This document shows, piece by piece, positions 1 to 5,285 of a stretch of 6,713 nucleotides of DNA (positions are counted from its first letter, which is position 1; the number at the start of each line of letters is the position of its first letter). The stretch covers positions 1-6,713 of the forward strand of contig JAVHXX010000248.1 of the NCBI GenBank assembly GCA_031119595.1, written 5' to 3'. Source of the DNA: Patulibacter sp. (GTDB taxonomy: Bacteria > Actinomycetota > Thermoleophilia > Solirubrobacterales > Solirubrobacteraceae). Below the pieces are notes generated by a model. That model was not told the origin of the DNA. It saw nothing but the letters and a program-made list of their open reading frames with translations, and searched no databases. Both the position numbers and the translations under genes were made by a program.

Positions 1-203
1 GTGCCCGCCGGGGCGCCCGCGCGCTTGGCCCGCGCCGCGTCGATGCGCCCGTCGATCCAGTCGAGCACCTGCGCGTGGTCGGTGACCGCGACCGGCAGCC
101 CGAGCAGGGCCCGCACGCGGATCGCCGTCCCGGGGAAGCGGGTCGGCGGAAGCGGGACCGGGTCGCGCCAGGGCGCGGGGTCTGAGGTCGGGGCGGCGGC
201 CAC
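1..203 (-). CDS. Partial WecG/TagA/CpsF-like (GT26) glycosyltransferase, N-terminus only
   Basis: The minus strand reads as a coding frame of 67 complete codons from a GTG at 203-201 to the left edge, where it runs out of the window without a stop. Third positions are nearly all G or C, as in the neighbouring genes. After a Pro-rich lead of about 25 residues comes IRVRALLGLPVAVTDHAQ followed by VLDWIDGRI. This is how WecG/TagA/CpsF glycosyltransferases (GT26) begin: a short strand with LG-x-P, then a helix with a DWID-like stretch. That family transfers ManNAc(A), glucose or similar sugars from a nucleotide donor to lipid-linked intermediates at the inner face of the membrane. The catalytic part is outside the window, so the family call rests on about 30 residues and is tentative. 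The frame stays open further upstream, but GTG 203 is the first good start and lies 6 nt after a weak CAGACT box. It is transcribed divergently from the dehydratase at 324. Confidence 0.6.
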   Translation of the reverse strand, partial: MAAAPTSDPAPWRDPVPLPPTRFPGTAIRVRALLGLPVAVTDHAQVLDWIDGRIDAARAKRAGAPAG

Positions 204-209
204 GGGTGC

Positions 210-215
210 AGTCTG
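210..215 (-). promoter_or_regulatory. Weak -10-like box before the minus-strand gene
   Basis: On the minus strand CAGACT (215 to 210) lies 6 nt before the GTG at 203. It keeps the A at position 2 and the final T of the TAnnnT pattern seen at four other genes here, but lacks the first T. There is no -35 box and no Shine-Dalgarno sequence directly before the GTG. A GGAGGAGG run on the minus strand (258-251) is too far away to serve that start. Confidence 0.25.
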
Positions 216-310
216 GCAAGCGCACGCCGCGGGACGATCCGTGACCGTGCCTCCTCCGGGCGCCCGCGGCGCCGAACCGACCGCCCGGGGCGCCCCGCGG
301 AGCCGCCCCA

Positions 311-316
311 TACGAT
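311..316 (+). promoter_or_regulatory. Predicted -10 box (TACGAT) of a leaderless or near-leaderless start
   Basis: TACGAT matches the TAnnnT pattern of sigma-70-type -10 elements and ends 7 nt before the ATG at 324. Transcription would then start at or within a base or two of the ATG. No Shine-Dalgarno sequence precedes the ATG, which agrees with a leaderless mRNA. No clear -35 hexamer is visible. The same arrangement recurs before the genes at 2442, 5214 (minus) and 5286. Confidence 0.5.
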
Positions 317-323
317 GCGTGGC

Positions 324-1307
324 ATGGCGCGCACCCTCGTTACCGGCATCTCCGGCCAAGACGGCTCGTACCTGGGAGAGCTGCTGCTCGAGCGCGGCGA
401 CGAGGTCGTCGGCCTGGTGCGCGAGGCGCCGGAGGACGCCCGCGCCCGCCTGCTCCCGGCGCTGCAGGGGATCGAGCTGGTCCACGGCGACCTCGGGGCG
501 CCCGAGTCGCTGCGGCAGGCGATCGCCACCGTGAAGCCGGAGCGGATCTACCACCTGGCCGCACCCACGTTCGTGCCCGCCTCCTGGACCGACCCCGCGG
601 GCTCCCTCCACGACGTCGCCGGCTCGACCATGACCCTGCTGCACGCCATCTCGGAAACGGTGCCCGGGGCCCGCACGTTCCTGGCGAGCAGCGGCGAGGT
701 GTTCGGCGACTGCGACGAGAGCCCGCAGACCGAGCGCACGCCGTGCTTCCCGCGCAGCCCGTACGGCATCGGCAAGCTCGCGGCCCTGCGCGCCGCACAC
801 GTGTGGCGCACCCGCGGGCTGCACGTGAGCGCGGGGATCTTCTTCAACCACGAGTCGCCGCGGCGGCCCGAGCGCTTCCTGCCGCGCAAGGTCACGCGCG
901 GCGCCGTCCGGATCGCCGCCGGCCTCCAGGACACCCTCGAACTCGGCGACCGCCGCGCGATCCGCGACTGGAGCCACGCCCGCGACTTCATGGCCGGCGC
1001 GATCCTCGCGACGGAGCACGACGTCGCCGACGACTACGTGTTCGCGAGCGGCATCGGCCACTCGGTCGGCGAGCTCATCGACATGGCGTTCCACCTCGTC
1101 GGGCTCGACCCGGCCGACCACATCGTCGTGAACCCCGAGTTCGTGCGCGACCCGGAGAAGACCGCGCCGGTCGGCGACCCGTCGAAGGCGCACAGCGTCC
1201 TCGGCTGGACCCCCGAGATCACGTTCGACCAGACCATCGCGGAGATGGTCGAGGCCGACCGCGAGCTCGTGGCCCGCGAGGTCGCCGAGCGCGACACCGC
1301 GGGCTGA
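324..1307 (+). CDS. GDP-mannose 4,6-dehydratase paralogue (GMD-A), extended SDR family
   Basis: This 327-residue protein is an extended short-chain dehydrogenase/reductase of the GDP-mannose 4,6-dehydratase type, which converts GDP-D-mannose to GDP-4-keto-6-deoxy-D-mannose with NADP(H) in the cytoplasm. It has the Rossmann motif GISGQDG (residues 8-14), the active-site stretch ASSGEVFG (121-128, with S123 and E125), the YxxxK pair Y147/K151, and the family signature FNHESPRR (174-181). It differs from the canonical paralogue at 4237-5214: the RR-A-S loop used for NADP(H) binding and subunit contact is VREAP here (residues 32-36), and a helix Trp after the DWxxAxD stretch is lost. It may therefore differ in cofactor, oligomeric state or substrate. 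An in-frame ATG at 315 exists, but ATG 324 gives the usual MxxxLVTG beginning and is preferred. It overlaps the next gene by one base (TGATG) and so should be cotranslated with it. A reductase of the RMD/fucose-synthase type is less likely because of the NHESPRR signature. Confidence 0.85.
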   Translation: MARTLVTGISGQDGSYLGELLLERGDEVVGLVREAPEDARARLLPALQGIELVHGDLGAPESLRQAIATVKPERIYHLAAPTFVPASWTDPAGSLHDVAGSTMTLLHAISETVPGARTFLASSGEVFGDCDESPQTERTPCFPRSPYGIGKLAALRAAHVWRTRGLHVSAGIFFNHESPRRPERFLPRKVTRGAVRIAAGLQDTLELGDRRAIRDWSHARDFMAGAILATEHDVADDYVFASGIGHSVGELIDMAFHLVGLDPADHIVVNPEFVRDPEKTAPVGDPSKAHSVLGWTPEITFDQTIAEMVEADRELVAREVAERDTAG

Positions 1308-2428
1308 TGCCCCGCGTCGCGCTGAACCTGCTCTACCTCGACCCCGGCAAGACCGGCGGGATGGAGGTCGTCGCGCGGGAGCTGATCCCCGCGCTGATCG
1401 AGGCGGCACCGGCCGATCTCGAGTTCGCCGCGCTCGTGAACCCGCGCGCCGCGGAGACCGAGGGCCCGTGGCAGGCGATGCCGATGCACGAGGTCCCCGT
1501 CGACGTCGCGAACCGGTTCGCGTGGGCGCACGCCGAGCTGCGCACCGTGCCGCGGATGGCGAAGCAGATCGGCGCCGACCTCCTCCACTCGCTCGGCAAC
1601 ACGGGTCCGTGGGCCGGCGAGGTGCGCCGCAGCGTCACCGTGAACGACCTCATCCACCACCGGATCCCGCACCCCGGCCTCGCGCTGAAGAGCCGGATCA
1701 CGGGCGGGCTGGTCGGCGGCGGGGCGAAGCGCGCCACGCGCGTGATCGTTCCGGCGACCCAGACCGCCGACGACCTCGTCGAGCTCGTCGGGGTGCCCCG
1801 CGAACGGATCGACATGATCCCGTACGGCATCGCCAAGCCGACGGTCGAGGCGACCCCCGAGGACGTCCTCCGCGCGCACTTCGAGCTCGGCGACCGGCCG
1901 CTCGTGCTCAGTCCGTCGGCGCGGCAGCCGCACAAGAACCTCGAGCGCCTGCTCAAGGCGCACGCGCTGCTCGCGTCGCCGCGGCCGCTGCTCGTGCTCC
2001 CGGGTTACGCCACCGGTCACGACGACACCCTGCAGCAGGTCACCCGCGACCTGCACCTGGAGAACGACGTCCGCTGGCTCGGCTGGGTCACCCAGCCCGA
2101 CCTCGAGGGGCTGTACGCGGCGAGCGAGCTGCTCGTGTTCCCGTCGCTCTACGAGGGCTTCGGGTTGCCGGTCCTCGAGGCGATGCAGCGCGGCCTGCCG
2201 GTGGCCTGCTCCGACCGGGGATCGCTCGCGGAGATCGCCGGTGGCGCCGCCCTCATCTTCGACCCCGAGCACCCCGTCGAGATCGCGGACGCCGTGCGGC
2301 TGGTGCTCGTCGATCGCGCGCTGCGCCAGCGACTCGTCGCCGACGGCCTCGAGCACGCGCGCCGCTACACGTGGGCCGCGTGCGCCGAGGGCTACGTGGC
2401 GAGCTTCACGCGCACGCTCGCCGGATAG
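1307..2428 (+). CDS. GT4-family (GT-B fold) glycosyltransferase
   Basis: This 373-residue retaining glycosyltransferase resembles the mannosyltransferase-like branch of family GT4, which moves a sugar from a nucleotide donor to a lipid-linked glycan on the cytoplasmic side. The N-terminal half has the Gly-rich loop KTGGME (15-20), LLHSLGN (92-98) and VNDLIHHRIP (112-121), a variant of the usual xHDLxxxxxP motif. The linker SPSARQPHKNLERLL (202-216) opens the donor-binding half. The EX7E donor motif is in YEGFGLPVLEAM (E283 and E291), followed by RGLPVACSDRGSLAEIAG (295-312) and AALIFDP (314-320). Length is normal for the family. The ATG shares its A with the stop of the dehydratase, and no ribosome-binding site is obvious, so translational coupling is likely. 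A longer frame reaching back to 743 is an Arg-rich out-of-frame extension over the dehydratase and is not used. Donor and linkage cannot be read from sequence; GDP-linked sugars are suggested by the neighbours. Confidence 0.9.
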   Translation: MPRVALNLLYLDPGKTGGMEVVARELIPALIEAAPADLEFAALVNPRAAETEGPWQAMPMHEVPVDVANRFAWAHAELRTVPRMAKQIGADLLHSLGNTGPWAGEVRRSVTVNDLIHHRIPHPGLALKSRITGGLVGGGAKRATRVIVPATQTADDLVELVGVPRERIDMIPYGIAKPTVEATPEDVLRAHFELGDRPLVLSPSARQPHKNLERLLKAHALLASPRPLLVLPGYATGHDDTLQQVTRDLHLENDVRWLGWVTQPDLEGLYAASELLVFPSLYEGFGLPVLEAMQRGLPVACSDRGSLAEIAGGAALIFDPEHPVEIADAVRLVLVDRALRQRLVADGLEHARRYTWAACAEGYVASFTRTLAG

Positions 2429-2431
2429 GGT
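2426..2431 (+). promoter_or_regulatory. Predicted internal -10 box (TAGGGT) overlapping a stop codon
   Basis: TAGGGT ends 10 nt before the ATG of the methyltransferase at 2442. Its first three bases are the TAG stop codon of the GT4 gene. It would give the methyltransferase and the gene after it a promoter of their own inside the operon. The identical hexamer stands before the minus-strand dehydratase. There is no Shine-Dalgarno sequence between box and ATG. Confidence 0.45.
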
Positions 2432-2441
2432 GTCTGACTCC

Positions 2442-3083
2442 ATGGCTGGCCTCGAGAACACCCGTCCCGAAGACCTCTACTTCGAGCGGTCCCGCGAAGA
2501 CGTCCTCTCGCTGCTGCCGACGGGCTACAAGAAGACGCTCGACGTCGGCTGCGGGGCCGGCGGTACGGCGAGCTGGCTGCGTGCCCACGGCGCCACCACG
2601 CTCCACGGCATCGAGCTCGTCGCCGAGCCCGCCGAGCAGGCCCGCCAGGTCATGGACCACGTGTGGCAGGGCGCCGTCGAGGAGCAGCTCGCCAATGTGG
2701 AGGGTCCGTACGACGCCGTCCTCTGCCTCGACGTGCTCGAGCACCTCACCGATCCGTACGCCGTCCTCGCGAGCCTGCGCGAGGTCACGAAGCCGGGCGG
2801 CCACCTGCTCGTCTCCCTCCCGAACGCCCGCAACCTGAAGCTCGCCTTCGACCTCGTGTTCCGCGGCACCTTCGGCTACACCGACTACGGCCACCGCGAC
2901 TGGACCCACCTGCGCTGGTTCACCCGCAAGGACGCGTCCGCGGCGATCGAGAAGGCCGGCTTCACCGTCCTGAAGACGTCGATGCCGCCGTCGATCCAGC
3001 CGCTGCGCGCGAAGGTGCGGTCGGTGCCGATCGTCGCCGAGCTCACGAACGTGCAGTGGTACTACGTCGCGCAGGCGCGCTGA
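2442..3083 (+). CDS. Class I SAM-dependent methyltransferase (Methyltransf_11/23 type)
   Basis: This 213-residue soluble protein has the full set of class I methyltransferase motifs: motif I LDVGCGAGG (33-41) for the SAM loop, the acidic end of strand 2 in HGIEL (55-59, E58 likely contacting the SAM ribose), DAVLCLDVLEH (91-101) as post-motif, and KPGGHLLVSLPN (117-128) for strand 5. A GHRDWTHLRWFT stretch (150-161) is typical of methyltransferases in polysaccharide and glycolipid clusters, where the second half of the domain holds an H-x3-HLR-x-FT motif. Such enzymes commonly O-methylate a sugar of the repeat unit or the chain end, but some act on other small molecules; the target cannot be read here. 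The start ATG at 2442 is 13 bases after the stop of the GT4 gene and follows a TAGGGT box. It sits between two glycosyltransferases, which supports a glycan substrate. Confidence 0.87.
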   Translation: MAGLENTRPEDLYFERSREDVLSLLPTGYKKTLDVGCGAGGTASWLRAHGATTLHGIELVAEPAEQARQVMDHVWQGAVEEQLANVEGPYDAVLCLDVLEHLTDPYAVLASLREVTKPGGHLLVSLPNARNLKLAFDLVFRGTFGYTDYGHRDWTHLRWFTRKDASAAIEKAGFTVLKTSMPPSIQPLRAKVRSVPIVAELTNVQWYYVAQAR

Positions 3084-3132
3084 GCGCAGCGCCGCCTCGC
3101 GCCGCCCCGGCCTCGCGGCCGCGGCGCACCCG
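3084..3132 (+). other. Short GC-rich spacer with an inverted repeat
   Basis: The 49-bp gap between the methyltransferase and the GT2 gene is almost pure G/C. It holds a 7-bp inverted repeat, GCGCCGC at 3099-3105 and GCGGCGC at 3121-3127, with a smaller GGCC-TCGC-GGCC hairpin (3109-3120) inside the loop. No T-tract follows, so it is a weak terminator or attenuator candidate, or simply composition. No TAnnnT box or Shine-Dalgarno sequence is visible before the GT2 start, so that gene is probably read from the upstream transcript. Confidence 0.3.
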
Positions 3133-4089
3133 ATGACGCGTCCCATGCCCACCCCGCCGACCGACATCGACGTGGTCGTGGTCACCTGGAACGGCCGCGC
3201 GCTGCTCGCGTCGTGCCTGCACCACCTCGCCGCGCAGACCGTGCCGCACCGCGTGATCGTGGTCGACAACGCCTCCGCCGACGGCACCGCCGCCTGGCTC
3301 GCGTCCGACCATCCCGAGATCACCGTCGTCGCCCTCCCGGAGAACGTCGGCTTCGGCGCGGGCAACAACCGCGGCGTGGAGGTCGGCACGGCACCGTACG
3401 TGGTCCTCGTGAACAACGACGTCGACGCGGCGCCGGCGTTCCTGGAGCGGATCGTCGAGCCGCTGCGCACCGGCGACGCGATCGGCGCGGTCGCGGGGCT
3501 CACGACGCGCCCCGGCGAGCCGGTGGTCGTCGACCAGTTCGGGATCCAGCTCGACGCCGGCCTCGGCGCCTACTCCCGTGCCACCGGCCAGGATCCGGAC
3601 CATCTCGACCCCGGGCCGCTCGCGGTGCCGTGCGGCGCGGCGGTCGCGTACCGGCGCTCGGCCTACGAGGCGGTCGGTGGGTTCGACGAGGCGCTCTTCG
3701 CCTACAGCGAGGATCTCGACCTCGGGCTGCGCCTGCTCGCCGCGGGCTGGCGGTTCGCGGAGGCGCCTGGAGCGCGGGGCGTGCATCTCGGCGGCGCGAC
3801 GAGCGGCGGCGGGAGCCCGTTCCAGCGGAGGCTGTCGTCGTTCGGGCGGGGTTTCATCCTCGGCCGGTACCGCCACCCGACCCGCCTCGGGGCCGTCCAC
3901 GCGCTCGTGATCGACGTCGCGGTGATCCTCTTCGGGCTCCTGCGCCACCGCACCCTCGTGCCGCTCACCGAACGCTGGCGCGGCTACCGCACCGCCCGCC
4001 GGGGCGAGCGCCTGACGGTGCCTCCGGCGGCCATCGACCGCCGGATCACGCTCCGGCAGGCACTGCGGCGCCTCGCCAGCGGCGCGTGA
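3133..4089 (+). CDS. GT2-family glycosyltransferase, rhamnosyltransferase-like
   Basis: This 318-residue GT-A fold inverting glycosyltransferase belongs to the WbbL/RfbF-like branch of GT2, many members of which are annotated as rhamnosyltransferases. Motifs in order are VVVVTWNGR (14-22), VDNASADGT (44-52), the NVGFGAGNN stretch (71-79) that binds the nucleotide, VNNDVD (93-98) in the place of the metal-binding DxD, VPCGAA (165-170), and GGFDEALFAYSEDLDLGLRL (182-201) with E193/D194 as the likely catalytic ED pair. H218 in GVHLGG is a conserved position in this branch. A hydrophobic stretch at about 252-270 near the C-terminus may be a membrane-associated helix. ATG 3133 and the in-frame ATG 3145 are both possible starts; neither has a clear ribosome-binding site and both leave the domain intact. 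It is the last gene of the plus-strand run, and its stop codon lies in a hairpin. Acceptor and donor sugars are not readable; a 6-deoxyhexose donor would fit the dehydratases nearby. Confidence 0.88.
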   Translation: MTRPMPTPPTDIDVVVVTWNGRALLASCLHHLAAQTVPHRVIVVDNASADGTAAWLASDHPEITVVALPENVGFGAGNNRGVEVGTAPYVVLVNNDVDAAPAFLERIVEPLRTGDAIGAVAGLTTRPGEPVVVDQFGIQLDAGLGAYSRATGQDPDHLDPGPLAVPCGAAVAYRRSAYEAVGGFDEALFAYSEDLDLGLRLLAAGWRFAEAPGARGVHLGGATSGGGSPFQRRLSSFGRGFILGRYRHPTRLGAVHALVIDVAVILFGLLRHRTLVPLTERWRGYRTARRGERLTVPPAAIDRRITLRQALRRLASGA

Positions 4090-4097
4090 GGCGCCGC
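4065..4097 (+). terminator. Stem-loop spanning the GT2 stop codon
   Basis: GCGGCGCCTC (4065-4074) and GAGGCGCCGC (4088-4097) are perfect 10-bp inverted arms around a 13-nt loop. The TGA stop (4087-4089) lies at the loop/right-arm junction. It is a strong GC stem at the end of the plus-strand operon, but no T-run follows. It may be a U-less terminator or an mRNA 3'-end protecting structure. Confidence 0.4.
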
Positions 4098-4170
4098 CTG
4101 CGCCGATCGCTCACCGCAGCTGGTCGCGTGAGGTGTGGATCGTGCGTGCGATGGGCCGCGCGGAACCGCA

Positions 4171-4189
4171 GGTGGGGCTCTGCCCCATC
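4171..4189. terminator. Compact hairpin in the convergent intergenic region
   Basis: GGTGGGGC (4171-4178) pairs with GCCCCATC (4182-4189) around a TCT loop: six perfect pairs next to the loop, then one G-T wobble and one G-C. It lies about midway between the ends of two convergent genes, where bidirectional termination is expected. There is no T-tract on either side, so termination is inferred only from position and stem strength. Confidence 0.4.
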
Positions 4190-4213
4190 GAGGATTCCGG
4201 GTGGCTCAGCGCG

Positions 4214-4235
4214 CGTGCGAGGCGCGCCTCGCGCG
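4214..4235. terminator. Perfect 16-bp palindrome just past the GMD-B stop
   Basis: GCGAGGCGCGCCTCGC (4217-4232) is a perfect palindrome. With one T/G mismatch the arms extend to 4214-4235. On the minus strand it begins two bases after the TGA stop of the dehydratase (4239-4237), so the transcript would fold into a very stable hairpin at its 3' end. It may serve both convergent genes. A dimeric-protein binding site is the alternative reading. Confidence 0.45.
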
Positions 4236-4236
4236 A

Positions 4237-5214
4237 TCAGCTGATGGCGGGTTCGCCGCGCAGGAGGGCGAGGTCGGCGCGGACCATGAGGCGGATGAGT
4301 TCTTCGAAGCTGGTGGTGGGTTCCCAGCCGAGTTTGTCCTTGGCCTTGGTGTAGTCGCCGATGAGGAGGTCGACTTCGGCGGGGCGCACGAACTGCGGGT
4401 CGATGCGGACGTGCTTCTCCCAGTCCAGGCCGACCTCGTCGAACGCGACCTCGACGCACTTCTTGACCGACTGGGTCTGGCCGGTCGCCAGGACGTAGTC
4501 GTCGGGCTCGTCCTGCTGCAGCATCCGCCACATCCCCTCGACGTAGTCCTTCGCGTAACCCCAGTCACGCTCGGAATCCAGGTTGCCCAGCGCGAGCTCG
4601 TCGAGCAGGCCGAGCTTGATGTTCGCGGCATGCCACGTGATCTTGCGCGTCACGAACTCCAGACCACGACGCGGCGACTCGTGGTTGAACAGGATCCCGC
4701 TCGACGCATGCAGGTCGTACGACTCGCGGTAGTTGAGGGTGATGTAGTGGCCATACGCCTTCGCCACGCCATACGGCGAACGAGGATGAAACGGCGTCTG
4801 CTCGGTCTGGGGAACCTCACGCACCTTCCCGAACATCTCCGACGAAGACGCCTGGTAGAACCGCGCCTCCGGCGCCGCCTCACGCAACGCCTCCAGCACC
4901 CGCGTCACACCCGTCCCGGTGAACTCCGCCGTCAGCACCGGCTGCACCCACGACGTCCCCACGAACGACATCGCCGCCAGGTTGTACACCTCATCCGGCT
5001 TGGCGCCACGCAGCGCATCGACCAACGAACGATGATCCAGCAGATCCGCCTGATGCAGCGTGATCTTGCCCTTCAGATGATCGATCCGCTCGAACTTCTC
5101 CGTCGACGCACGACGCACCATGCCGTGCACCTCATAGCCCTTCTCCAGCAGCAACTCCGCCAGATACGAACCGTCTTGACCGGTGATTCCCGTGATGAAC
5201 GCGCGTTTCGCCAT
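4237..5214 (-). CDS. gmd: GDP-mannose 4,6-dehydratase (GMD-B, canonical)
   Basis: This 325-residue enzyme converts GDP-D-mannose to GDP-4-keto-6-deoxy-D-mannose, the first step to GDP-D-rhamnose, GDP-L-fucose and related donors. All family marks are present: Rossmann motif GITGQDG (9-15), the NADP-binding RRAS loop (34-37), LAAMSFVGTSW (79-89), the active-site stretch SSSEMFG (123-129, with S124 in the place of the usual Thr and E126 as base), YxxxK Y148/K152, FNHESPRRGLEFVTRKI (176-192), ERDWGYAKDYVEGMW (215-229), and RPAEVDLLIGD (277-287) near the GDP site. Length matches short bacterial GMDs. The ATG at 5214 is preferred over an in-frame TTG at 5223, because the TTG overlaps the TAGGGT box and ATG gives the normal N-terminus. 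It is transcribed on its own, divergently from the flippase. Third-position use is more T-rich than in the neighbours in its first two-thirds and C-rich with GAA codons at its 3' end. No partner reductase or epimerase is present in the window. Confidence 0.95.
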   Translation of the reverse strand: MAKRAFITGITGQDGSYLAELLLEKGYEVHGMVRRASTEKFERIDHLKGKITLHQADLLDHRSLVDALRGAKPDEVYNLAAMSFVGTSWVQPVLTAEFTGTGVTRVLEALREAAPEARFYQASSSEMFGKVREVPQTEQTPFHPRSPYGVAKAYGHYITLNYRESYDLHASSGILFNHESPRRGLEFVTRKITWHAANIKLGLLDELALGNLDSERDWGYAKDYVEGMWRMLQQDEPDDYVLATGQTQSVKKCVEVAFDEVGLDWEKHVRIDPQFVRPAEVDLLIGDYTKAKDKLGWEPTTSFEELIRLMVRADLALLRGEPAIS

Positions 5215-5222
5215 GACGGCCA

Positions 5223-5228
5223 ACCCTA
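5223..5228 (-). promoter_or_regulatory. Predicted -10 box (TAGGGT) for GMD-B
   Basis: On the minus strand, CGTTAGGGT is followed by 8 nt and the ATG at 5214. The TAGGGT hexamer is identical to the one before the methyltransferase, and the CGTTAG context is shared with the flippase box on the other strand. No Shine-Dalgarno sequence fits in the 8-nt gap, so the message is likely leaderless or nearly so. No -35 hexamer is evident. Confidence 0.5.
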
Positions 5229-5270
5229 ACGACCGCGACCCGGCGGTGGCCCGCCCGCGCCGGGACCCGT

Positions 5271-5276
5271 TAGCGT
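5271..5276 (+). promoter_or_regulatory. Predicted -10 box (TAGCGT) for the flippase gene
   Basis: CGTTAGCGT is followed by 9 nt and the ATG at 5286. The box faces the GMD-B box across a 42-bp GC-rich core (5229-5270), so the two promoters are divergent and close enough to share a regulator. No Shine-Dalgarno sequence precedes the ATG and no -35 hexamer is clear. Confidence 0.45.
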
Positions 5277-5285
5277 CGCTCCTTC

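Larger units (their letters stand above)
204..323. other. Divergent intergenic region (120 bp)
   Basis: This gap separates two genes that are read outward. It contains perfect short palindromes: a 12-bp one at 286-297 (CGGGGCGCCCCG) and a 10-bp one at 257-266 (CGGGCGCCCG). The 12-bp palindrome ends 13 bases before the TACGAT box, so it overlaps where a -35 element or an operator could be. Such palindromes are common by chance in DNA this rich in GC, so a regulatory role is only a possibility. No small gene is convincing here. Confidence 0.4.
4090..4236. other. Convergent intergenic region (147 bp)
   Basis: The plus-strand GT2 gene and the minus-strand dehydratase end towards each other here. 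Besides the stem-loops listed separately, no coding frame has convincing codon use, and no TAnnnT-start arrangement is seen. The concentration of three hairpins in about 170 bases, counting the one overlapping the GT2 stop, fits a transcription boundary. Confidence 0.6.

Noticed and set aside
251..258. GGAGGAGG on the minus strand as a Shine-Dalgarno sequence
   Set aside because: No ATG or GTG lies 4-12 nt after it, and the chosen GTG start at 203 is about 47 nt further on.
1..534. Plus-strand open frame from the left edge across the divergent promoter region
   Set aside because: It is Arg/Ser/Ala-rich, overlaps the dehydratase out of frame and crosses the likely promoter region. The minus strand gives the better protein over 1-203.
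743..1306. Open frame running into the GT4 gene from upstream, giving an apparent 561-residue protein
   Set aside because: The extra 188 residues are Arg/Pro/His-rich, lie out of frame over the dehydratase, and match no domain; the GT4 domain begins naturally at ATG 1307.
1034..2461. Long minus-strand open frame (475 codons) antisense to the GT4 gene
   Set aside because: Composition is low-complexity Arg/Glu/Val/Asp, a mirror effect of high-GC coding on the other strand. The plus-strand frame has clear GT4 motifs.
4135..5229. Long plus-strand open frame (364 codons) antisense to GMD-B
   Set aside because: GMD-B on the minus strand carries every family motif; the plus-strand product is Arg/Leu/His-rich with no recognisable domain.
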